This document shows, in pieces, positions 47,263-57,863 of a DNA stretch of 64,000 bases. The position numbers and the translations under genes were made by a program. The stretch covers positions 5,001 through 69,000 of the forward strand of contig JAHBMJ010002485.1 of the NCBI GenBank assembly GCA_018398765.1, written 5' to 3'. Within the stretch, counting starts at the first letter, position 1. The number at the start of each line of letters is the position of its first letter. This stretch comes from Chromera velia (taxonomy: Eukaryota; Sar; Chromeraceae). Under the pieces are notes generated by a model that saw only the letters and a list, made by a program, of their open reading frames with translations, did not search any database and was not told where the DNA came from.

Positions 47263-50085
47263 TCATTCGTTTGTGCATCGCGGTGTGTGCGTTGCTCGCG
47301 GAAGGCGGCCACATTTGTATCATGTCGTTTTTTCGCTTTCGTTTACTTCCTTGCGCACTTACTTTCAATGAGTCCAGATCTAATTTGGCTGCATGGCTTG
47401 AACCAGAGATGGAGGGAGAATTGGAGTCCCATGAGCAAGCCTGTTTGTTTGCTCAGTTCTGTTGTGGGACGGCTTTCTCCATCTTTCTTTGACCACCGCC
47501 ACTTGGTCAATTTGTCTGAGCGTATCGACTCGTGCGTACATTGGCAATATGTCATATTCATCGTTGAGGTACTTTCATGACTAAGCACTGTATTACGGTA
47601 AGTGTGTGACTTTCTTTTTGTTGCTGCCGTGCGTATCCACTTGAGGACTTTCTTTTCGTTGCTGCCGTGCGTATCCACTTGAGGAATTGCGGCAATGCAC
47701 GCTCCTTCAATCCCTCCTTCCCGCCTGCTGTATGGATGCTTTCGATCATGCAGGCTGTTCCAGGATCCATCCGGCGTGCCGAGCACTTTCTCCTTCTCCT
47801 CCGTCGCGTGATTGTCTATCTGAAGGGCTATATGAGACTCTTCGAGGTGCACTCAGAGGGGCCACTGGCATTCTTGAGGGACCTGGAGGAGGAAACTCAG
47901 GTGGATGGGAAGACGCTGAAGTTCTGCTACGAGAGGCTCAAGTCTGTCGATCAGCTCAATGGATATGTTTCAGAACAGGCAGATAGATGATCGAGTCTCT
48001 TTCTTCGTTTTTTTTTTTTTGTCGCACGCAGTTTTTCTTCCTCTCCCTAGCTGTTCTGTTGGTGTGTCTTCCATTGTCTGAATTTGTGCGCGTCTGGCTC
48101 TCTCATTTTTTTCCTGACGTCAGACTGTCGAGTTGGTGTTGGTATCTGGAGTTGATGTGCTGCAAACTGCCTACGCCAACTGCATATGATTTGTCTTTGT
48201 CTGACTTCCTGTGGGTGATTGAGGTTGTCGGCCTTTGCTCTGTTGGTGCGTCTTTCTGCTTGATTTTCAAATTTTGTTTTTTGGTTGCTCGATTTTTTTT
48301 TCTGCACACTCGCCTGCCATTTCTGTGGCATGTCCAGGGAATGGGGATTGAACGATTTTTTTTATTCTTTTCTTTTCTTTAAGCCCCAACCAATCCTCGA
48401 TCCACCAGGCTCCTCTGCGATGACAAGCCTGGGCCCCCCGCATCAATCCGTCTTCGCTCTTTCTCTCCCTAGCTTGGTGCTTGCTCCAGCCTCCTGTGTG
48501 CCCTCTCCCCCCTCTTCTCCGTCCGGGGGGCTTCGTGCATGCCGTCTCCTGCCGTCTCCTTTCTTCTTCTCGCTTCTTGTTTCCCTCGGTCCCTAGCAAC
48601 CCAACAAAACTTCCACACCTCTTTCCGTCTCTGTGTGTAGGTCTCTGCTGAACACTCTCCGAGTCACAAACCTGTACGAGTACCATCCGTTGAACGTGAC
48701 TACCGACTTCTGCACTCTGGTCGGAACCTACTGGTCGGTCAGAGGCTTCCTTTGCCAGCCCGTGGGGGCACCGCGTGGCGTGCGGCAGCGCAACCACGCC
48801 AAGTGCTACCGTGTGCATGCCGATGAGCACTCCACTTCCTTAAGTCTCCTCTCCTCTTCTTTCTCCTGGCTGTTCTGTGAGGATCATCTTCTGTCTGTCT
48901 CTGACTGGCCGTCTACACGTGTTGGTGAGAAGCAGTGCTCGCGCGCAACTGGAAAGCGAAACCGAGTCATCGACCAGCCAGCCTCATGCAGAGGCGCCAA
49001 TGGTCCAGTGGTAGGATCCATGCCTCCCAAGCATGTGGCCCGGGTTCGATTCCCGGTTGGCGCACTTTTCTAGTGAAGAGTGCATAAGTTTGCGCGGAGA
49101 CGGCTACCGTATTCGCTAGCTCAGTCACTGAAGTTCTATGCAAATTGTGCTTCCTTCGCGTCCTCTCGACCTGCTTTCGTGATAGTAGAGACACTCGCTG
49201 ACAGCGACCTGCGAACTGTCACTTACAGATTTGCCAAACACAGAAAAATGTATAATTAGAGGGTTCTTGGTCTTTCGTGAGCTTGTCGATGATGTCAGTC
49301 TGACGGCAAACCCGCGAAAGCGCTTCCTCCGTGTTTTTCTGGATTGAACATCGCACAAGAGTGCACAGAGAAAGCAAAGCGTTGCTCCGAGTCGAGACAA
49401 AGAAGCTTAAGGAAATGGAGGTCCCAGATTGTGTGGGTTTGCGGCTTCTCCTGTTTGGTTGGCTGCGAGTGCAGGGAGGGGTTCATCATCATTGTGGATC
49501 CCTATCCGGAAGTGACGGGGAAATACGACCCCCTCCTCCAGCTCTCGTGCCTTGACTCTTCGCTTGCGATGAGACCAGTCATTGACAGGTCCGTTTCTTC
49601 CCCAGCTTCTTGTCCCGGTCTTCTCTTTCGGTCTGTCTCCTTCAGTGGCCTCCGAGCTGCCTGACAGTGTTTTGCCGTCTCCCGGAAAAGTGCATTTACG
49701 TGGAAGATCGTTCCGACGTTCCGGGGATAGTTTGCAGGAAGGTCTCTGCGGTTGCGCAAGTGCGCAAACTCAAAAAAGAACATCATTGCATCACTGCAGG
49801 TACCAGTCTGTGGTGCTGACCTCTGGGACGATTTCGCCCCTTGACCTGTACCCTCGTTTGTTGGGATTCCAGCCTGTGACGACAGAGTCGTTTGCGATGT
49901 CCCTGGACAGAAACTGCATTCGACCGCTGGTCGTCACGAAGGGACCAGATCAGGTGGGGAGAAGGGAAGGGGAGACTTTTCGGCTCTGTTGGTTCGAAGG
50001 ACTCTGTAGCTGTTTGTTCCTATTCTCCTTTCTCCACGTGTAAGAGATGAGGGAAAGCGAGTGTGTGTGAGAGAAAGAAATAGTG

Positions 50086-50162
<77 letters not shown>

Positions 50163-50164
50163 CA

Positions 50165-50205
<41 letters not shown>

Positions 50206-50216
50206 TGTGTGTGTCA

Positions 50217-50249
<33 letters not shown>

Positions 50250-51688
50250 TGTGTGTCTGTGTGTGAGTGAGTGAGAGAGAGAACGAAACGGTGGGAGAGA
50301 ATGTGTGCGTGTTAAATTGTGGCTGTGCAGGTCCAGTTAAGTTCTCGATATGAACTCCGGGATGATGTGGCGGTGGTTCGGAATTACGGGGACCTCCTGG
50401 TGTCTCTCGCAAAGGAAATTCCAGACGGGATGGTGTGTTTCTTCACATCCTACTCGTACATGGAGAAGGTGGTGGCCAACTGGTCAGTGGAGCGAGGGGG
50501 TGTGGTGGGGGGTGTCACGGGCGGATTGACGGACTTGACAGATGCTGCCAGGAGAACTTGGGGAAGGGACTGTGAACAGAGGGAGTGTTGGGTGCCCCTG
50601 TATTCCTTTCTTGTGCTTATTTGTTTTGGCTCGGTATTTTAGTCTCCTTCCTTCCGTCTCTTCCTCTCTGCATATCCCCCCATTGTGCTCTCTGTGGTCC
50701 CAATTACGAACCTTGTCGTCATGGCATTCTTCTGTTTGTTCAGGTACGAGACGGGCATCATCGCCAAGCTCCAGCAGCACAAGCTTCTGTTTCTAGAGAC
50801 GAAAGACATTGTGGCGACAACTCTTGCGTTAAACAATTTTAGGTCAGTGGGGGGGGTCGGTGGGAGAAACGAGACAAAGTGTCAGCCTGCAGGTAGGTGT
50901 GCACATGGGAGAGATGAGACGGAGTGACGCAAAACATTCGTTCAAGGGAAGAGAAGGGAAGGGATCGACAAGGGGTCTGAGAGGGACCCTGGCAGAGGCA
51001 AGGGACCAAGTGGAGAAGCAGTTTCTTTCCTTTTTTCTGCCTGCTGGGTTTGTTTCCTTTCTCCCTCTCGTCTGTCCATTCCGCTCTTTTCCTTTATTTT
51101 CCTCGACCGAGCATGTGCACTCGTTCCTCTTCCACCGTAGCTTTTCTTGTATTTTGTTTTCTTTGTAGAGCTCTCGCCTCGCCCCCCTGCCTGCAGGAAG
51201 GCGTGTGACTGTGGGAGGGGGGCTATCTTCCTTAGTATTGCTCGGTGAGCTCCTCGCTTTCTGTCTCTATTGTGGAACACTGTGTGGACGTTTGCTAATG
51301 TGAATCCATCCATGCACAGAGATAAACATCTACTCGCTCTGAGTCTCTCTCTCTGTGCCGATTGAAAAGAAGGCTGTAGCAGAATATGAAAGAAAGAAAA
51401 AGAGACGGACGCCTCTTTCACCAGCAGGGTCGCGACGGCACAAGACAGACAGACAGACAGACAGACAGCTGCACGCGCACTGAGAGCTCACCTTGCTAAC
51501 AGATCGTTCTTCTTCCACCGGCTTCTCCCCCTCCTTCCCCGCCCTTCCTGGGCCGTCTGGTCTTCTCTTTTGATCTTTCTCTTCTTGATTGATTGATTCC
51601 ACTTTTGGATCCTCGTCCGTCAACACACTGACGCTGAGTGTGCGTGCATATATACATGTATATATACATATATATATTCATACATATG

Positions 51689-51744
<56 letters not shown>

Positions 51745-52652
51745 TGTGTATGTGTGTGTGCATGTATGTGTGTGCGTGCAGAGGGAAGGTTGCAGAAGGG
51801 ATCGATTTTGATCGTCACTATGGTCGTGCTGTGGTGTTGATAGGCGTCCCGTTTCAGTACACTCTCTCTCGAATTCTAAAGGCACGTCTGGACTTCATGA
51901 ACGAAAAGTTCGGAATCCAGGAAAGCGAATTTCTCTCCTTCGACGCGATGCGGCAGGTCGGCCTGAAGGGGTCTCTTCTTTTCTCTTCTTCTTTTCTTTT
52001 GGTAGGTAGGCAGGCCTCGAGATTTTTTTTTTCCTTTTCGAATTGAATGCCTGTTTGTTTGTTTGTTTGTATGTTTGGATACAGCAAAGCAAAGGTGTCT
52101 TCGGTCTTCTGTGGCCACACACACGTTCAATCAAACCTCCCCCACCGGTCTTCTGCTTCCTCCACTGGCTGTGCCCTGCATCCTGAGGAGCTGTCTTGCA
52201 CATCGATTATGCTGCCTGCCTGCCGGCCGACCTCCGCGCGTTTTCATGTGATCATGTTGATGGATATCCTCTTCGCACACGTGCGTCTCTCTTCTTGCAC
52301 TTTCTGTTTTTTGCTCTCAGGCTGCACAGTGCATCGGGAGGGTCATCAGGTCGAAGAGCGACTACGGCATTATGATCTTCGCAGACTCAAGGTAGGTCGG
52401 TGGGTAAAGGGGGGGTGTTCTTCTGTGAGTCATGTCAGCTCTGTAGGCTTGATCCACCCAGGAGAGAGGGAGGGAGAGAGAGAGAGAGAGAAAGAAAAAG
52501 AAGAAAAGCGGCATGTCGATCCATTTCATGTTTTGAAAGAAAATCCCTCGACTGACTCCAGGGGCAGAAACTTTTGCAAATTAACGCATTCTCTCGGGAC
52601 CTTGACACACAGATAAAAGAACCCCGGCATCTGTGAGAAATAATGAGTGAAA

Positions 52653-52684
<32 letters not shown>

Positions 52685-53687
52685 GGGGGGGGGNGAAGGA
52701 AGGAAGGAAGGAAGGAAGGAAGGAAGAAAAAAAAGAAAGCAAAGCCTTTCTGGCCTGCCCCTTCTCACCTCCTCCTTGTACCTGTGGTCCTGAATCTACG
52801 GCCGTCTGATGGGGAAAGCATTTCGTGTATTTCACCTGCAGATACGCACGTGCTGACAAGAGAGAGAAGCTTCCTCCCTGGGTGAGAAAATATCTGGAGA
52901 ACTCAAACTTGAATCTCTCAACAGATCTTGCGGTGCGTCTTTTTCTCTTTTTGTGGCGCGAGGGTGGCAGAGATAAAGAGTCCTCAAGTTGGAGTATCAA
53001 TCATGTCAACATCCTTGCTGTGCCTGCTTCCTGGCCCCAACTTGCCATTCTTTCCCCTGCCTTCCCTGCTGCACATGTGGAATTTTGGCGGGAAAAGTAA
53101 GGCAGAGAGCGCACGTATCCGTGTTTGTTTGCGTGAGAGGGATAGACAGAGGAAGGAAGGGAGGGAGCAAAAATGTAGAGGAAGAGGAAGAGGTAGAGAA
53201 AGAAAGAGAGGCCGAACTTCTTCGTTAAATTTCCTTCTGTGCATGATCCGTCCTGCCTGCCTGCCTGCCTGCCTGCCTGCAGGTCTCGACCACCCGGGCC
53301 TTCCTGAAGGAGATGTCTCAGCCCTACCAGATTGGGAAGGGCACCAGGCTGACGGCAGACGAAATCAAGGACCTAGAGGCAAAGCACAAGAGGGAGAAGG
53401 CTACGCAGGGATTCACTGCCGCTCCTTCCTCTTCCTCTTCCTCTCAGCAGGCCGTTACAGACAGAGGGGGGGCAGCGGGAGCCTCTGTGGCGGGGCAGCA
53501 TGGACCTGCTGCGGCTGCAGGTGGAGGTGGGGGCGGGTTTCTGCTTCCTCCCACGGAAAACGGGGCGGGGGCAGTCAGAGACTCGGGGGGCCCGGCACCG
53601 ATGGAGGTTGATGCCCAGACAGACGGGGTGGGATCGGACAGTCGCCAGGAGGGGCGGGGGGAGAAAAGGGGACGAGAAGAAGGATGA
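42726..53687 (+). CDS. ERCC2: XPD/ERCC2 5'-3' DNA helicase of TFIIH
   Basis: The 17 exons are 42726-42861, 43005-43710, 44121-44313, 45376-45536, 46207-46270, 47124-47198, 47754-47941, 48641-48733, 49475-49588, 49800-49953, 50331-50482, 50744-50842, 51197-51244, 51782-51956, 52321-52391, 52842-52932 and 53283-53687. They total 2925 nt and 974 residues, with every junction in phase. XPD is the ATP-dependent Fe-S helicase that opens damaged DNA in nucleotide-excision repair and forms part of TFIIH. Visible motifs are Walker A GTGKT (exon 1/2 junction), DEAH in FDEAHNID (exon 4), TSGTISPLD (exon 10), FFTSY (exon 11), [10 protein letters not shown] (exons 13/14) and [10 protein letters not shown] (exon 15). 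The human protein has 760 residues; the excess is low-complexity insertions in exon 2 and a Gly/Ala/Ser-rich tail after 53400. Confidence 0.97.
43005..43710 (+). CDS. ERCC2: XPD exon 2: Fe-S domain with low-complexity insertions
   Basis: This exon carries three of the four cluster cysteines ([22 protein letters not shown]); the fourth is in exon 3 ([10 protein letters not shown]). An Ala/Ser/Pro-rich insert of about 50 residues precedes the first Cys. Between the second and third Cys there are 79 residues, mostly Ser, Asn, Ala and Gly, where human XPD has 20. The catalytic and cluster residues themselves are kept. Confidence 0.9.
43863..44094. repeat. (CT)n(GT)n(CT)n microsatellites in XPD intron 2
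   Basis: Alternating CT, GT, GA and CTGT runs fill most of the intron between 43711 and 44120. Confidence 0.95.
45540..45628. repeat. (CTGT)n and (GA)n microsatellites after the XPD exon-4 donor
   Basis: The CTGT run begins within a few bases of the GTCAGT donor at 45537, followed by a GA run. Confidence 0.95.
46529..46955. repeat. tandem duplication and perfect hairpin in XPD intron 5
   Basis: A purine-rich unit of about 127-128 bp is repeated (from about 46529 and about 46656). It is followed by an inverted repeat with 22-bp perfect arms (46865-46886 and 46917-46938; arm GGGAAGTAAGGTGTAGAGAG…) and a 30-nt spacer. The pairing continues outward into GAAA and TTTC runs. Confidence 0.9.
48994..49064 (+). 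tRNA. tRNA-Gly(CCC) inside XPD intron 8
   Basis: The sequence folds into a complete cloverleaf. A 7-bp acceptor stem pairs GCGCCAA with TTGGCGC, with discriminator A. The D arm is GTCC…GGAT. The 5-bp anticodon stem pairs CATGC with GCATG, closing loop CTCCCAA (anticodon CCC), and the 5-bp T stem closes TTCGATT. Internal promoters are intact (A box TGGTCCAGTGG, B box GGTTCGATTCC), and a TTTT terminator follows at 49066-49069. It has no intron. It is in the same orientation as XPD, between exons 8 and 9. Confidence 0.95.
50089..50280. repeat. (CT)n(GT)n microsatellite in XPD intron 10
   Basis: A CT run is followed by a long interrupted GT run. Confidence 0.95.
51638..51780. repeat. (TA)n(GT)n microsatellite in XPD intron 13
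   Basis: ATATAT and TGTGTG runs reach almost to the exon-14 acceptor at 51781. Confidence 0.95.
52694..52694. other. single ambiguous base (N)
   Basis: One N lies between a G run and a GGAA repeat in XPD intron 15; it does not affect coding sequence. Confidence 1.
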
Positions 53688-53689
53688 GA

Positions 53690-54640
53690 TCATCGTGAGG
53701 TGAGGTGAGGAAGAAGGGGAGGGATTACAGGGGGGTGTAAAAAAGGGACAAAGGAAGGAAGGAAGAAAAGAAGAAAGGACAGACAAAAGAGAGGGACTCG
53801 GGGAAGTTCGGGAAGATGCGAAAAGCCTTTGTAAGAGGGGGGAGGGGGTGGTGGGGGCAAAGCACGCCATGCAAAAAGAGACGGCCACAGGGTTGCAGAA
53901 ATCGCCAAGAGATTGATTTTTTTGACACTTGAGTTTTATAGTGGTTCCATAGATGTATGTGGTCTCACTATGTTCTGGATCATTCCAATTGAAAGAGCTC
54001 TTCCTGTGCGCATATCAGAAAGTGATACCGGGCCTTCAGAGTTCAAAACTGACGGAAAAAAATAAAAGGTATGAAAATTGGATCGAAAAAGTTAACGACG
54101 GTCGAAGAACACATGGTATCGTTTGCTAACGCCATTGTCTAGTGCAGTGATGATGATCAGTGGGAGCTTCAATCCGATAAAATCGATCGGTTTCTAGACT
54201 TGGCGGTGTTGGCCAAATCGCAAAAGCTTAAATCTTGCCACTGTCAAATTTATTGAGTTTCTCATTGAATTTCAATTAAAATAGATTCTATAGGCTCCGC
54301 ACTACATAAAAAAAAAATAAAAGAAGAGAAAAAGTTGTTTTTTTGTGGATTTTTTTTTTATTTATCATGGCAGTCAATATAGGTAAACAACTGTTGTTTA
54401 AATGTTACAAGAATGTTGCACGGGGTGTTGCATTGAAAACCACTGGCATATACTTTTTAGTTGATAAATAAAAGAATAAATAAAAGATTAGAAACTTTCT
54501 TTTTTTTTTTACTTGATTTGTGTTTTTCTTATTCTCCTCTTTCTCGTTTTCTTTTGTTTACTTTCTTTAACTTGATGCATGCTTACTCTTGCTAGCCTCA
54601 GAATTGGAACGTGCTGAGAATCGTTCGATCCTGTACCAAA
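53690..54640. other. XPD 3' flank, AT-rich; no supported gene
   Basis: Purine-rich sequence after the XPD stop passes into AT-rich DNA with poly-A/poly-T runs. An AACAACTGTTGTT motif near 54385 resembles the interior of the MITE at 37.1 kb. Confidence 0.5.
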
Positions 54641-54686
54641 AGGAGTCCCTTCCCCCAATCCGAATGAATGACGGCCGGTCCATGTC

Positions 54687-56472
54687 GTGAACCCTCTCGC
54701 AAAGCTTTTGGGTCTCTTGATGGATGACCAGGTCCGCTCCCAGTCGCGGTTTGATGAGAGACAGATAGGCTTCAGAAAGGGAGTCGGGGCCAGAGTAGGG
54801 ATCGGAGCGGTGGTGGGCCTTACGCAGTCGTACAGAAAGAAAAAGAGAGCGCTGTTGGGAGGTTTCGTCGACTTTTCTAAGGCGTTTGACACAATTCCAC
54901 GAGACAAGCTCTTAGTGAAGTTAGAGAAGGAAGGCATTCAACGTGTAGACCTCTCTATGGTGACAGCAATGTATAGGGGGGTCAGGGCAAGAGTAGACGG
55001 GGAGAGTATGTTATTTAATGAAGGGGCGGGCGTCAAACAAGGGGATGCATTGTCTCTTTCTTTTTTTTTTTTTGTATGTTAATGACCTACATAAATATAT
55101 TAGTAATGGACTGAGGGAAGATGGGAGCCAGACAGAGAAAGTTTGTTTGGGTGAGCAAGAAGTGGGGAGCCTGGGGTACGCGGACGATTTAGTTCTTTTT
55201 GCACACTGCACCTTAGACCTCCAAGCCAAATTCAATGCATTGCATATATATTGTGAGAAGTGGGAGTTGAAAGTTAATTTGAAGAAAACAAAAATCCTCC
55301 GTCTGTCTGATGAGTATGATAAATATATGCACGAGCAGTCATGTATGGAGGGAAAGAAGTAGAGAGAACGGATGAATATAAATATCTGGGATGCTTGTTT
55401 TTTGAAGGGGGGGACTTACAATGGTTCGATCGATTGAAGCGCGGCTGCGAAACGGAGAGCGTGCGTTGGAGGCAGTGATTAGGTTGGCAACAAACATGCC
55501 AGGGTTGTCTCTTGGGGCGAAGATTTAGCTCCTGCAGACCTGCTGGGAACCGGTTGCATTGTATAGTCTCAAGTGTTTCCCTGTCAGGCAGATAGACTGG
55601 GAATCGATCAATAATTTGTATTTGCGTTTCGTGCGTTGGGCTGCCCGTCTTCCCTTCCGCAGCCTCCGCATTCCTTCTCTTCTTTGCTTAGGTCTCCTTC
55701 CTATGCGAGCTCTTCTGTGTGTCTGTTTTGCAAACCTCTGGATCTCTCTAAGTTGTTCCACCCTCCCTATCCCTCAGGCACTTCTTAGGGTCTGGAGGAG
55801 GCCAGAAGGCCAGAGGCAGAGAAGAACAGTGTGTGGATTTTTTGTATGGGCCGACCTTGAATTTCTAATGTCTCTCCCCATACAGGCTTCAGGAAGGAAT
55901 CCAGGCAGACAGAACCTTTTTGTCAATTTGGAAATAAAGGATGCAGTGGGAAAGGAGTGTATAAGAAAAAGAAAGCAACAGGAGGCTACCCGTTTTCCCC
56001 TGACTGCACACTTATCTGGTATGCAGAGAGCTTTTCCTTCTTCTTCTAAATTCTGTCTCTTTTTTCTCCCTTCCCGTTACGAGCATAGGGGGGGGGGGGC
56101 AGAGTGAGAGTTTTTGGTCTGCCTAAGAAAGCTCTGCATGAGAGGATTGAGCCGCTGGTAAGAGTCCTTTTCTTCAATAGACAAAGTAAGCGAGCAGGTG
56201 TCTTGGCTGAGGTCTTTTGCAAAGAGTCTTCTTGCATGGAAGGGAGGAAACTTGACGACCTATGGCATAGACTGTCGGCTTGCCTTCGGTGGGCCTCCGC
56301 AAGAGAGAGGTTGCGGGCGATTGACTCTGAGAGACGGGCACATCGGTTGCAGGGACTCAGAGTGAATCGTAATTCGGGAGTGGAAGAAGCAGACCTGGGA
56401 GAGAAAGAGGCGAGGAAATGGTTGTCGGATGGCTTGAAGGCAGACCCCAAAAGCGCTATGAAAATTATTTGA
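54687..56472 (+). pseudogene. decayed LINE-type (non-LTR) reverse transcriptase
   Basis: Reverse-transcriptase motifs appear in order: FVDFSKAFDTIPRDKLL, GVKQGDALS then LYVNDL, and GYADDLVLFA with the YADD catalytic box. They are split between frames 54687-55082 and 55018-55362, the change falling at a poly-T run near 55062-55075. Downstream fragments (55559-56107, 56104-56472) are typical of the Trp/Leu-rich LINE C terminus and lie in other frames. The 5' end, including any endonuclease, is missing. The copy cannot be functional as it stands. Confidence 0.8.
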
Positions 56473-56674
56473 GAGCTTTATATTTCTTTTTACTCACTTG
56501 AATCAGTTTGCTGAACACTCTCGAACCTGTTGTTTCTCGAGTTTTCCTCTGATTCTAATTTAGCTTTGCCGTTGAAGTCTTGCTTCAGCCTACCGTCTCT
56601 TGAAGTAGAGCTAGGATCTTGAGCAAGGCTTGCATGAACATGGACTGCCAGGAGCTAGGCTCCGACGGCTATAG

Positions 56675-57242
56675 CTAGGCGACGCACAGTGGTAAAAAAA
56701 AAATAATAAACCTTTCCAGATTTTTTTTTTTTCTTTTTTTCTACGAAGGATTTCTTAGAGCACCTCTAAGAGCACCTAGAGGAGCACCTTTTAGAAATAC
56801 TTTTAAACTAACTTCCTCGTGAACTTATTACTTAACTCAAAGTTTTAAACATCTTTCAACCCTAGTTTCAACCCTAGTTCTAGTCCTAGTTGTTATTGTA
56901 CGTTTGTCTCTACTAGTGTTTCTACTAGTGTCTTCACCATTCTATCATCGACTTTGTTAAACACGGACCAACCGATCTTTTTTCCTTTGTTCAACTGCAC
57001 TGTCACCAGACGATATCTAGGACGATATACATTTCGAAGCTCTAGTCGAAGCTAGTTTTAGTCAATCCTTTTAAGCATTTACCAAGCTAAAAGTGAAACT
57101 GGGATCCTAGATATGATTCAAACTCTAGTTGAAGCTAGTCATTTAAACTTTATTTTTTTTTACATATACAATAAAATTTTAAATTTAAAAAAAAAAGAAT
57201 AGACGTTTTCAGATTTTTTTTTTACCACTGTGCGTCGCTTAG
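56675..57242. mobile_element. hAT-like MITE, 568 bp, perfect 8-bp target duplication
   Basis: The terminal inverted repeats CTAGGCGACGCACAGTGGTA (56675) and CTAAGCGACGCACAGTGGTA (complement, ending 57242) continue into poly-A/poly-T. GGCTATAG flanks both ends (56667-56674 and 57243-57250). The interior is AT-rich and non-coding. The TIR shares its first seven bases with the element at 37055-37287. Confidence 0.9.
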
Positions 57243-57309
57243 GGCTATAGTCATTCATTCATTCATATATAGAGTATATGCAGAGCCTAGAATAGATTTT
57301 AAATATATT

Positions 57310-57804
57310 TGTAATCAGCCACTTATAGAGAGGAGGCAAGCGTACATTGGTCGGCCCGACTTGGCTGGTCCCGTGCTACTACGTTGCCTATCGGTGCGGC
57401 GCGGCTTGAGATATTACGGAGATGAAGAAAATGCATGCGTCAATCCATGTTATGAAATTGCTGAGTGAAATACTCAGGGTGATTCGATGGAACAACTCTC
57501 GATCGATGAGAGCAGAAGCCAGACAAACATCTTGTATTATTATTCCTGTATAGAGAACCGTGTAAGTGACTAGACTGATGTCGATGGAACAACTATCGAT
57601 CGATGAGAACAGAAGCCGGACAAACATCTTGCATTATTATTCCTGTATAGAGAACCGTGTAAGTGACTAGACTGATGTCGATGGAACAACTATCGATCGA
57701 TGAGAACAGAAGCCGGACAAACATCTTGCATTATTATTCCTGTATAGAGAACCGTGTAAGTGACTAGACTGATGTCCTTAACTGGACCATTCTAGTTCTC
57801 TTCA
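57310..57804 (+). repeat. 5' LTR of the Copia element (495 bp)
   Basis: It is the same sequence as the 3' LTR apart from scattered transitions, but longer because a 97-bp unit is present three times (starting 57484, 57581 and 57678) where the 3' LTR has one. Confidence 0.95.
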
Positions 57805-57863
57805 TGGTAGCAGTTGGTTCTTTCCTCTTTCTTCTCAGGGTCTGTTGGTCTGTATCAGAGTGT

